64,000 bases of DNA. Source: JAJYTL01 sp046705265. Lineage in GTDB: Bacteria > Pseudomonadota > Alphaproteobacteria > Ferrovibrionales > Ferrovibrionaceae. A program made the position numbers and the translations under genes. The stretch's first letter is position 1. Each line of letters starts with the position of its first letter. The notes below the pieces were generated by a model. That model was given only the letters and a program-made list of their open reading frames with translations, made no database searches and was not told the DNA's origin. Location: assembly GCA_046705265.1 (NCBI GenBank), contig JBJKQL010000036.1, forward strand, positions 30,038-94,037, written 5' to 3'. Shown here piece by piece: positions 45,143 to 52,593 of this stretch.

Positions 45143-45157
45143 CCTTAGGGCTTTTTT
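45141..45157 (+). terminator. Weak intrinsic terminator after ispB
   Basis: AGCC (45141-45144) and GGCT (45149-45152) form a short stem that overlaps the ispB stop codon and is followed by TTTTT. The stem is only 4 bp, so efficiency is doubtful. It would separate ispB from the tRNA gene. Confidence 0.3.
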
Positions 45158-45230
45158 GCCCCTTGCAGGTTCCGTCAGGTCCGCCTTGCGGCTGAACCGG
45201 AAGCCGGTATATAACGCGCGCGGTCGGAGG

Positions 45231-45307
45231 CGGAGTGTAGCTCAGCCTGGTAGAGCACTAGCTTCGGGAGCTAGGGGCCGGTGGTTCGAATCCACTCACT
45301 CCGACCA
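45231..45307 (+). tRNA. tRNA-Pro (anticodon CGG)
   Basis: A 77-nt cloverleaf. The acceptor stem is CGGAGTG with CACTCCG, and the D arm is GCTC/GAGC. The anticodon stem CTAGC/GCTAG encloses the loop TTCGGGA (anticodon CGG, reading CCG proline codons, with G37). The T arm contains GGTTCGAATCC. The 3-prime CCA is encoded. It stands alone between ispB and the phosphatase gene. Confidence 0.97.
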
Positions 45308-45381
45308 ATGATTCAATGGGCCTTCACGGTCTGCCCCGAAACGTGGTGCGACGCCAAAAGGCGCGAGGGACGCGCGCCGGG

Positions 45382-46008
45382 TTAAAGCGGCGCCGTGCCC
45401 GGCACGCGGTTCCAATAGGCGAGGGTGAATGCGTCCTCGGCCACGATCAGTTTGCCGAGATGACCGGTCTTCATCTTGGCGGCTTCGGCTGGGAGGCCGC
45501 CCGCTTTGGCGAAGAACCGCAGGATTCCGTTGCTAGTGACCAGAAGCAGCCGCGCCTCGGTCGAATAGCGGGTGATGAGGCCGGTGAGAAGGCTCTCGAT
45601 GCGGCCGGCGACCTCGGCCTCGCTGTCGTGCCAATTCGCCGATGCCGGCCAGACTCCATGCTCGTTCCAGGCCTTAAGTTCGTTCCGCCAGATCGAGCGT
45701 GCCTCGATCTCGGCGTTCGAGCGACCAGCCCAATCGCCGTAGTCGATTTCGTCAAGGCGCGAGTCGATGCGGGCCGTATCGTCGGCGGCAATCTCGTCGA
45801 CTACAATTTGGGCAAAGCGGCGGGTGCGTTGCAGCGTGCCGCAGAAGATGGCGTCGGGAAAGAGTTGCTGGCGGCGCATGGCTGCGCCGAGGCGATGCGC
45901 CTGCGCCTCGCCTTCGGCGGTCAGCGGCAGGTCGTTGGTTTTGCCTATCCAAACCGGCGTTTTGCCCTCTTCGAAGGTGTTGCCGTGGCGGGCGAGGAGG
46001 ATTTCCAT
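45382..46008 (-). CDS. Histidine phosphatase family protein
   Basis: A 208-residue phosphoglycerate-mutase-like phosphatase. The catalytic LLARHGNT motif lies at the N-terminus (His9 as phospho-acceptor), followed by the conserved DAIFCGTLQRTRRFA, the acid residue in LDEIDYGDWAG, and a degenerate second catalytic region, LLLVTSNGILRFF, in which the usual His of the S/THG motif is Asn. The substrate is unknown. ATG 46008 is used; the frame extends to a GTG at 46041 that overlaps the kdsB stop and could couple the two genes. Confidence 0.82.
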   Translation of the reverse strand: MEILLARHGNTFEEGKTPVWIGKTNDLPLTAEGEAQAHRLGAAMRRQQLFPDAIFCGTLQRTRRFAQIVVDEIAADDTARIDSRLDEIDYGDWAGRSNAEIEARSIWRNELKAWNEHGVWPASANWHDSEAEVAGRIESLLTGLITRYSTEARLLLVTSNGILRFFAKAGGLPAEAAKMKTGHLGKLIVAEDAFTLAYWNRVPGTAPL

Positions 46009-46037
46009 GGCCAGGGTTCCAGTTGGCTCTGAGGCGA

Positions 46038-46832
46038 TCACGCTTCGAAGGTGACGAGTTCGCCTTCGCGAGCGATGATCTTCTCAACCTTGCGGATATC
46101 GTCCGGCACGTCCACCGACCAATGGGTACGGCCTCGGTAAGTCACCACGACGACCCGAATCGGGATGCGATTTTCCAGTGCCCTCAGCTGCTCCAGTTGT
46201 TCCGCCTTCTCGAGCGGCGTCTGGTCGAGGCTTGACAGCCTGCTCAGAGTGTCGAACGCATAGCCGTAGATGCCGATGTGCCGATAAAGGGGCGGCGGGT
46301 CCTGGCCGGAATCACGCAGGAAGGGGATGATGGCCTTGGAGAAATAGAGTGCGTCTCCATGGCGGTCGAAAGTGACGAGTGTGCCGCTCGATGGCGCTCG
46401 TGCCTTCATGTCGTTCAATTCCGCGCATTGCGCAAGCGACAGCCGCACGGCTGGCGTGACCAGCGGAAGCGCCGGCTCGGCGTGAAAGGCGTCGGCGATT
46501 GCCTGCACCACCCAAGGCGGAGTCAAAACCGCGTCGCCTTGGAGGTTGATCACGGCATCGGGGCGGAGATCCAACATCTTTGCCGCCGCGAACACCCGCT
46601 CGGTGCCGGTGCGGCAAGGCTCCGGGGTGATAAGCACCTCGGCACCGAAGCCGCGCGCGTGTTCCGCAATGCGCTCGTCGTCAGTCGCGATATAGACGCC
46701 GGCCACTTTTTCCACCGCCTTGGCAATCGCAAAGACGCGATGGAGCAAGCTTCGGCCCGCGATCAAGGCCAAGGGTTTGCCTGGAAACCGCGTCGATCCG
46801 TACCGGGCGGGGATGACGATGACGATGTTCAT
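46038..46832 (-). CDS. kdsB: 3-deoxy-manno-octulosonate cytidylyltransferase
   Basis: Activates Kdo as CMP-Kdo for lipopolysaccharide core synthesis. At 264 residues it is slightly longer than E. coli KdsB. The nucleotide-binding N-terminus IVIPARYGSTRFPGKPLA is diagnostic. INLQGDAVLTPPW and YRHIGIYGYAFDTLSRL are also conserved. Its presence implies a Gram-negative outer membrane with Kdo. It is followed by the histidine phosphatase with a possible four-base overlap. Confidence 0.95.
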   Translation of the reverse strand: MNIVIVIPARYGSTRFPGKPLALIAGRSLLHRVFAIAKAVEKVAGVYIATDDERIAEHARGFGAEVLITPEPCRTGTERVFAAAKMLDLRPDAVINLQGDAVLTPPWVVQAIADAFHAEPALPLVTPAVRLSLAQCAELNDMKARAPSSGTLVTFDRHGDALYFSKAIIPFLRDSGQDPPPLYRHIGIYGYAFDTLSRLSSLDQTPLEKAEQLEQLRALENRIPIRVVVVTYRGRTHWSVDVPDDIRKVEKIIAREGELVTFEA

Positions 46833-47224
46833 GACCTCGGTGTGCCTTGCTGCGGCCCTAGCTTATTCCAGCTTCCGGCGTGCAGGCCAAGCGCGAAAAA
46901 TCGATACCGTTTCAGCTCGACGTTCGGCTTCTGACCGGCGCGATCTTCCGCAACCGTGCCCCGCCGCCAACGCCGCCGCTCTCGGGCCCGCGCGATCAAG
47001 GTCCGCAATGGGGCCGCTGCCACCGGGGCCGTTCGGCCGCGGCTTTGGCGGAAGCGCGCCGGAACGAACATTTCCGGGCATTTCAACCCGATGCACCACC
47101 GAAAGCATCAGGTCCTGGTCATATATCCGCAGGCTGTGACAAGGTAGAATGGCAATTGACGAGCGTCCGTGCCGGTGGCCACGCCTAAGCCAGGGTACAA
47201 AAAGTCATAGCCATCGAGGGAATC
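46833..47224. other. Intergenic region kdsB-glk, no gene seen
   Basis: 392 bp between divergent kdsB and glk. Several short GC-driven open frames exist on both strands but none has a recognisable domain or a good ribosome binding site. It should contain the promoters of both genes; I could not fix one. Confidence 0.5.
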
Positions 47225-48205
47225 ATGTCGTCCAGTTCTGAACAGATGCTGTTAGGCGATATTGGCGGAACCAATGCGAGGCTAGCGCTTTTCGGCGCGG
47301 GCCGCGTGGGGCCGATCGATACTATGTCGGTCGCGGATTATCCCCGGATCAGCGACGCGATCCAAGCCTTTCTCAGCCGATGCGCGAATCACGATGGCGT
47401 TTGCGGCGCCATCCTTGCCATTGCCGGGCCGATCCATGACGGCCGCGCTGCGTTGACCAACAGCCCGTGGGTTGTCGACGCGGCCGAACTCCGCGGCATC
47501 TTCGGCTGGCCGCAGGTCCGCTTGATTAATGATTTCGAGGCGTTGGCTTGGTCGCTGCCAGGTCTCGGCACGGCGGACGTTTTTGCAATCGGCGGCGGCA
47601 AGGCGGTGGTAACGGCCCCGGCGGTGGTTTTGGGTCCAGGAACGGGACTGGGCCTCGCCTGCTTCGTGCCTCATGCCCAAGGGGCGAGCATCATTGCATC
47701 GGAAGGCGGCCATGCGACCTTGGCCGGAACCTGCCGGCGCGAGGACAAGATCATCGAGCACCTGCGCGAGCGCCTTGGCCATGTGTCGGCGGAGCGGGCG
47801 CTGTCCGGCGAAGGCCTGGTCAACCTCTACCAAGCAATCGGCGTGATCGACGGGGTATCCGCTGCCCCTCGAAATCCTGCTGAAATCACCGCGGCGGCAC
47901 TCGATGGCAGTTGCCGCCTCTGCCGCGAGACCCTCGACCTGTTTTGTGCCATGCTGGGGGCCTTCGCCGGTAACGCCGCACTTAGCTTTGGATCGCGGGG
48001 CGGCGTCTATATAGGCGGTGGGATCGTACCTCGAATTGTGGATTATCTGGCGAAGTCGGAGTTTCGGACCCGGTACGAGGCCAAAGGGCGCTTCAAATCG
48101 TATCTCGCGTCCATCCCGACCGCGGTTATCACCCATCCGGACCCGGCCTTTCTTGGTCTCGAAGGGCTGGCGCGGCAGGCACAGAATGGCCGAAATGTCG
48201 CCTGA
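47225..48205 (+). CDS. glk: Glucokinase (ROK-independent, Glk family)
   Basis: Phosphorylates glucose to glucose-6-phosphate. The 326-residue protein belongs to the bacterial Glk family: phosphate motif LLGDIGGTNARLALF at residues 9-23, the catalytic loop LINDFEALAWSLPGL, VLGPGTGLGLACF, SEGGHATLAG, and GGVYIGGGIVPRI near the C-terminus. No sugar transporter or other glycolytic gene adjoins it. Confidence 0.94.
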   Translation: MSSSSEQMLLGDIGGTNARLALFGAGRVGPIDTMSVADYPRISDAIQAFLSRCANHDGVCGAILAIAGPIHDGRAALTNSPWVVDAAELRGIFGWPQVRLINDFEALAWSLPGLGTADVFAIGGGKAVVTAPAVVLGPGTGLGLACFVPHAQGASIIASEGGHATLAGTCRREDKIIEHLRERLGHVSAERALSGEGLVNLYQAIGVIDGVSAAPRNPAEITAAALDGSCRLCRETLDLFCAMLGAFAGNAALSFGSRGGVYIGGGIVPRIVDYLAKSEFRTRYEAKGRFKSYLASIPTAVITHPDPAFLGLEGLARQAQNGRNVA

Positions 48206-48268
48206 ACGGGTCCCGACAGTGCAACCGAGGCCGATATCGCGGCCAGCAACGACAACGCGCGAGGCGAC

Positions 48269-48733
48269 ATGAAACGAGTCCCTCTTCCCTATGCCGTGCC
48301 GGATGACCTCAAACCGCTTCTGCGGCAGGTATTCGCCTACTGGGAGGGCTTGCGGCGGCACGAGAACAACATTCCATTTTGGGACGATGTGAAAATATCG
48401 TCGCTGCCGGATCTCGCCGACAACCTGTTATTGATCGATGTGTTCGTAAGGCCGGCGCGTTTCCGGTTCGATACCGTCGGACGAGAGGCGACGGCGCGAT
48501 ACGGCAAGACCGTCGCCGGAAGATTCCTCGATGAGATCGAGGTCAAACATCCGTTTGCCTACTTGCTCTCGCAGTGCAGCGCGACAACCGAGGGCGGCGT
48601 GCCGACATTCTTCCGGCACGAGCAAGGAAAATCGGAGACGGCGGGAAGCACGGCGCCTTATTCCCGCTTGCTCTTGCCGTTATGGGGCGACGGCCATATC
48701 GGCATGCTGCTCGGGGCCTTGCTTTTTGGTTGA
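48269..48733 (+). CDS. PAS_5-family protein (copy 1)
   Basis: A 154-residue stand-alone PAS-like protein of the PF07310 type: FAYWEGLRRHENNIPFWDDV, then LLLIDVFVRPARFRFDTVG and GKTVAGRFLDEI, the conserved spine of these proteins, which are expanded in Rhodospirillales. No output domain is attached, so it may act as a sensor or adaptor; the ligand is unknown. ATG 48269 has GCGAGG upstream. A paralogue is encoded at 51135-51608. Confidence 0.75.
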   Translation: MKRVPLPYAVPDDLKPLLRQVFAYWEGLRRHENNIPFWDDVKISSLPDLADNLLLIDVFVRPARFRFDTVGREATARYGKTVAGRFLDEIEVKHPFAYLLSQCSATTEGGVPTFFRHEQGKSETAGSTAPYSRLLLPLWGDGHIGMLLGALLFG

Positions 48734-48855
48734 TGCCGCGGAAGCACGATCGTTCGCGATCGAATCGATCGGCAAGGAGCTGATTGGCCTGCGCCACCGA
48801 CCGCGAAATTCCCTGATCTCGATATCGGCTTACGGCAAATTTCGCAATCGAGGCC

Positions 48856-49218
48856 CTAGCTGATGATCCACTTGCGGGCGTCCCCGGCCTCGGTCGCCGT
48901 GAACATGCGGATTCGTGCCGGCAGCAAAAACCGGAAGGCATCGATCGCATAGCGGATCCACGCGACGTCAGTGACGACGGCGATCCGCTCCCAGCGTGGC
49001 CAATGGCTTATGCCAACCATAAAATCTTCCCACATGGCACCGGCCTCAATTCCCTGAAAGTCGGGACCGAGTTCGTAATAGACCCGTACCTTGTCGTGCT
49101 GCTTCAGCGCCTTCTCGACGGCGGGAACAAGGACAGTCTGGTAATCCGCGCGCGTCACGTGCTCCCTGGCGACAAGAGCGACGACATGTTCGGGAAAGCC
49201 CTGCAAGAGCTCGATCAT
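48856..49218 (-). CDS. SpoIIAA-like (STAS/SEC14-fold) protein
   Basis: A 120-residue protein of the SpoIIAA-like family PF11964. It starts IELLQGFPEHVVALVAREHV, has VRVYYELGPDFQGIEAGAMWED in the middle, and ends WERIAVVTDVAWIRYAIDAF with the C-terminal MFTATEAGDARKWI. These proteins have a STAS-like fold and are suspected to bind hydrophobic ligands; no defined role is known. ATG 49218 has the strong site GCGGAGGAGACC. It is convergent with the first PAS_5 gene and divergent from the SDR gene. Confidence 0.82.
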   Translation of the reverse strand: MIELLQGFPEHVVALVAREHVTRADYQTVLVPAVEKALKQHDKVRVYYELGPDFQGIEAGAMWEDFMVGISHWPRWERIAVVTDVAWIRYAIDAFRFLLPARIRMFTATEAGDARKWIIS

Positions 49219-49386
49219 GGTCTCCTCCGCATGGTGGCAAAACCATCCTTGCCGGGCCGGACCGCTCGACATTGACGCAAATCAACTTCGGGGTGCCGTC
49301 GTTTCCGCATATGGGCCTTGGCTTGCGGGTCCTCGAGGCTTCGCCTAACGTACCCGCGCTCCGCAATTCATGGCATCGAGGGGCGA

Positions 49387-50139
49387 ATGGACCTTGGGCT
49401 GGATGGAAAGACGGCGTTGGTAACCGGCGCCTCGGCAGGCATCGGCCGGGCGATCGCGAAAGCCCTCGCCGAGGAGGGTGTTCGCGTCGCGGTGGTCGCC
49501 CGCCGCCGCCAGCGTCTCGAAGCCCTCGCGGTTGAGATCGCGACGGCGGGCTGGCCCCCGCCTGTCGTGATCGGGCAGGACATCCTGGCGGAAAACGCCG
49601 CCGAGCAAATAAGGGATCGCGCGCTTGCCGGCCTGGGCAAGGTCGATATCCTGGTGAATAACGCGGGCGGTAGCCGGCCGCTCGCGGTCGACGCGGGCGA
49701 GGACCGCTGGCATGAGGCGCTGACCTTGAACTTTACCCGCCAACGGCAGATCACGCATGCGGTGCTGCCGCAAATGATTGCGCGCCGATGGGGCCGCATC
49801 ATCAATATCACCGGCAAGTCGGAACCCGAAGGCTTGAATGGCGCTTTCGCGGCCAAGGCGGCGATGCATGCTTGGGCCAAGGGGCTCTCGCGGGAAGTTG
49901 GACAGCATGGCGTCACCGTCAATTCGATTCCGCCTGGGCGTATCATGAGCGAGCAGATTCGACGCAATTATCCGGAGGAATACCGCCGTCAATTTGCCGA
50001 AACCGAGATTCCGGTGCGCTATTGGGGCGAGCCCGAGGATCTTGCCGTTATGGCCGTGTTCCTTGCTTCGCCGCGGGCCCGCTATATCACCGGCGCGGTC
50101 ATTCCGGTGGATGGCGGCCTTCGACGCTACCAGTTCTAG
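49387..50139 (+). CDS. SDR-family protein with atypical active site
   Basis: A 250-residue Rossmann-fold short-chain dehydrogenase/reductase-like protein. The cofactor motif TGASAGIGRAIA (about residues 12-23), the NNAG motif (VNNAGGSRP) and the C-terminal YITGAVIPVDGG are all present. The YxxxK catalytic signature is not: the lysine is kept (GAFAAKAA) but the position of the Tyr is Ala, and the usual catalytic Ser region reads NITGKSEPEG. It may bind NAD(P) without classical carbonyl reduction or use another residue. The hydrolase gene starts 29 bp after its stop. Confidence 0.85.
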   Translation: MDLGLDGKTALVTGASAGIGRAIAKALAEEGVRVAVVARRRQRLEALAVEIATAGWPPPVVIGQDILAENAAEQIRDRALAGLGKVDILVNNAGGSRPLAVDAGEDRWHEALTLNFTRQRQITHAVLPQMIARRWGRIINITGKSEPEGLNGAFAAKAAMHAWAKGLSREVGQHGVTVNSIPPGRIMSEQIRRNYPEEYRRQFAETEIPVRYWGEPEDLAVMAVFLASPRARYITGAVIPVDGGLRRYQF

Positions 50140-50168
50140 CTGAGGCTCGGAAGGCTAGGGAGAATGCG

Positions 50169-50987
50169 GTGAAACAACTCCGCGTCAACGGCTACAACAT
50201 GGCTTATATCGAGGCCGGCGAGGGTTCGCCGCTTGTCTGCGTGCACGGTTCGCTCTGTGACTACCGCATCTGGGCGCCGGTGATCGAGCCGCTTTCGGCC
50301 CGGCATCGTGTCGTTGCCCTCAGCCTCCGCCACTACTACCCGGAAGCCTGGGACGGCAGCGGGCCGGGCTTTACGATCGCGCAGCATGTCGCGGATGTGA
50401 TTGGCTTCATCGAGGGGCTCGATCTTGGTCCGGTCCATCTGATGGGGCATTCGCGCGGCGGACATGTCTCCTTCCGTGTCGCCGGCGCGCGGCCTGATCT
50501 TTTGCGCAAGCTCGTGCTGGCCGAACCGGGCGGGACGCTCGATCCGTCACTGGCGCCGGGTCCCGACAGCGCCGCGCCGCCGCGTGCGGCGCCAAACTAT
50601 ACGGCAGCGGCGGCGGCACAGATCGCCGCCGGCGATATCGACGGCGGCTTGATCACCTTTCTCGATGCGATCGAGGGACCGGGCGCGTGGCAGCGGCTTG
50701 CGCGTGTGGCGAAGGACATGCTGCGCGACAATGCGCGAACCTTGCTTGGTCAGATCAACGAGCAACGCCAGCCCTATGCCCGGGCCGAGGCGGAAGCGAT
50801 TTCGGTGCCGACGTTATTTATCGGAGGCGCGGATACGACGGGTTGGCTGCCCGTGGTGCTGCAGGCGCTGGCCGCGCACGTCCCGGGTGCTCGAACGGTG
50901 ATGCTGCCGAATGCGACGCACCTGATGATGTTCGAGGCGCGGGAACGGTTCAGCACCGCGGTGCTCGATTTTCTGGCCGATCATTAA
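50169..50987 (+). CDS. Alpha/beta hydrolase
   Basis: A 272-residue alpha/beta hydrolase fold enzyme. The oxyanion segment VCVHGSLCDYRIW, the nucleophile elbow GHSRGGH, the acid residue in FIGGADTTGWLP and the histidine in PNATHLMMFE give a complete triad. It resembles haloalkane dehalogenase/esterase-type hydrolases; the substrate is unknown. GTG 50169 follows AGGGAGAATGCG. It is co-transcribed with the SDR gene 29 bp upstream, suggesting a shared catabolic or detoxification step. Confidence 0.85.
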   Translation: MKQLRVNGYNMAYIEAGEGSPLVCVHGSLCDYRIWAPVIEPLSARHRVVALSLRHYYPEAWDGSGPGFTIAQHVADVIGFIEGLDLGPVHLMGHSRGGHVSFRVAGARPDLLRKLVLAEPGGTLDPSLAPGPDSAAPPRAAPNYTAAAAAQIAAGDIDGGLITFLDAIEGPGAWQRLARVAKDMLRDNARTLLGQINEQRQPYARAEAEAISVPTLFIGGADTTGWLPVVLQALAAHVPGARTVMLPNATHLMMFEARERFSTAVLDFLADH

Positions 50988-51134
50988 AACGAGAGATTGC
51001 ATTTCTGATCGATATCGTTGCCATAAGTGGATCGTTAACCCAAATGTGTCACAGAATTTGAATGAGAGTTGAATAAGAGTAGATTCAAGATACACGGGGC
51101 TCGAAACGAGAGTTCAGAGCGTCTGGAGGAATTC

Positions 51135-51608
51135 GTGTCGGATGTACCAATAACCATTCTTCATCCGCGCCTTCGCCGCTTGTTCGAATATTGGGATGAA
51201 TGCCGCGGTGTGCGACCGTTTCCTTCCCGAGCGGACCTCGATCCCTTGGACATGACCTATATGATGGGCGATATGATGCTGGTCGAGATCAGCGGTGATC
51301 CTGTGCGTTTTCGTGTGCGGGTCCACGGCACCAATCTGGTGACCCGTGCCGGCTATGACCTGACAGGAAAGTATCTCGATGATATTCCTTATCCGACCTA
51401 TCGGGAGTATGTGCTTGAACGTTGCCGCAATTTGATCACCGATCCACGGCCGCTCGCGGTTGTTCATGATCGTGAGGTGGACGAGCGCATCTGGCACTAT
51501 GAGGCGCTTTGGCTTCCGCTTGGGCAGGACGCGATGGCGCCCAACATGCTGCTGTGTGCGCTTGTTTATCTCGACGAGGCGGCGGTTCGCCGCGAAATCG
51601 ACAACTGA
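51135..51608 (+). CDS. PAS_5-family protein (copy 2)
   Basis: A 157-residue stand-alone PF07310-type protein, paralogous to 48269-48733. Conserved blocks are LFEYWDECRGVRPFPSRADLDP, MMLVEISGDPVRFRVRVHGT and the C-terminal WLPLGQDAMAPNMLLCALVY. GTG 51135 is chosen because TGGAGGAATTC immediately precedes it; the frame extends back to a TTG at 51069. The DNA upstream (51000-51070) is AT-rich and likely holds the promoter. Function unknown; signal sensing is a guess from the fold. Confidence 0.75.
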   Translation: MSDVPITILHPRLRRLFEYWDECRGVRPFPSRADLDPLDMTYMMGDMMLVEISGDPVRFRVRVHGTNLVTRAGYDLTGKYLDDIPYPTYREYVLERCRNLITDPRPLAVVHDREVDERIWHYEALWLPLGQDAMAPNMLLCALVYLDEAAVRREIDN

Positions 51609-51612
51609 TCCG

Positions 51613-51804
51613 CTCAACCGTTTCGGCGGCCTCATCGGCATGATCCACCTCGGTCGTGCCGATCAGGCGGAAATCGTTTTCATGCAAAATGACGAAGCCG
51701 ACGCGCCCGTCCTCTTGCTGCAGCCTATAGGCATGGTCCTGATCGGCGAGGCGAGGCACGATGCAGCTGTCACGTCCCTTGCGGCCTGGTCTCAGTCTCC
51801 CGCC
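51613..51804 (-). pseudogene. Remnant of glycerol-3-phosphate dehydrogenase (glpD)
   Basis: Reading the minus strand, about 60 codons match the middle of aerobic GlpD: CIVPRLADQDHAYRLQQEDG, then RVGFVILHENDFRLIGTTEV and DHADE. In intact GlpD this is the FAD-domain segment around VPRLFDHDHAYIFQ and FTLIGTTD. The sequence on both sides does not continue the protein, and there is no start codon or full domain, so this is debris of a lost gene. It lies between the second PAS_5 gene and the lipoprotein gene. Confidence 0.72.
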
Positions 51805-51922
51805 GGGCACCGGTTCCGAGCCGTCAGTCGGCCGGTGCCGCCACGCGACCGTCGTGCGGATACGCCGGACGTGATGGCATGAAGCCGCGATTTCACCACA
51901 TCCAGCGACAATCCGGGCGGCC

Positions 51923-52282
51923 CTATTCGCAGATCCCCCTTGCCACATCCACCGCCCGCACGATGTGATGTTCGATTTCCAAGGTCACAAGGCAGCCGGT
52001 CCTGTAGGCATAGGCCGACGGGCCCCAGCCGTAGGGGTAATAAAAGGGATAACCCCAAGGCGGGCCCCATGGCGCCCCCGGCATTATGACAAGATGCCGC
52101 TGGTCATAGGTGAAAAAGGTCTTGGCGCCGATCTTGTAAGTACGCGTCGGAACGCCGAAACGCTTGATCAATGCCTGGTCGGAGAGCCCGACAGAGGCGG
52201 CGAAAGGACCAGCCGGATTGGGCGGCGGCCCGGCCGCACAAGCCATCAGAAGCAGCAAGAGAACAAGGCTTAACCACCGCAT
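51923..52282 (-). CDS. Small lipoprotein with Tyr/Pro/Gly-rich segment
   Basis: A 119-residue predicted lipoprotein: a Leu-rich signal with lipobox LMAC (Cys15), then a conserved-looking core (FGVPTRTYKIGAKTFFTYDQ, reminiscent of SmpA/BamE-type small lipoproteins but not assignable). An aromatic stretch rich in Trp, Pro, Gly and Tyr follows near residues 68-92, and a C-terminal pair of cysteines (TGCLVTLEIE and ARGICE) could form a disulfide. ATG 52282 is used. I do not recognise the family with confidence. Confidence 0.75.
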   Translation of the reverse strand: MRWLSLVLLLLLMACAAGPPPNPAGPFAASVGLSDQALIKRFGVPTRTYKIGAKTFFTYDQRHLVIMPGAPWGPPWGYPFYYPYGWGPSAYAYRTGCLVTLEIEHHIVRAVDVARGICE

Positions 52283-52593
52283 CGGACCGTGCTCTCTCCC
52301 GGACTGCGCCTCACACGCCAATCCTTATCACTCGCAGGGCCTGCTGCAAAACTCTACACCATTCAGATGCATACCTCGCCAGCCCATCAACGCATGTCAT
52401 TCTCATGCCCTTTAGGTCGGAACAACTGCTTTCTCTTGCCCGCTGTCCGCTGGATGCTTGACGCCGGTTTTGCAACAGAGTTACCACCCAAGTCTGCGCC
52501 TTGCAGAGCGCAAAACGGCATGGGATGCTTGTTGCGCATCCCTAACCCCTCCACCAGAGAGGGGGCCTGTGGCAAGACGTATGGGAGGAACTG
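52283..52593. other. Intergenic region with hairpin upstream of the acyl-CoA ligase
   Basis: 311 bp between divergent genes, no supportable CDS. CCCCTC (52546-52551) and GAGGGG (52559-52564) form a 6-bp hairpin with a 7-nt loop, 30 bp before the ligase start. It may be an untranslated leader structure or a copy of a small dispersed repeat. Confidence 0.4.

Noticed and set aside
51460..51882. 140-codon plus-strand frame after the second PAS_5 gene
   Set aside because: It starts inside the PAS_5 gene in another frame, and its second half is the complement of the glpD relic, which carries the real homology.
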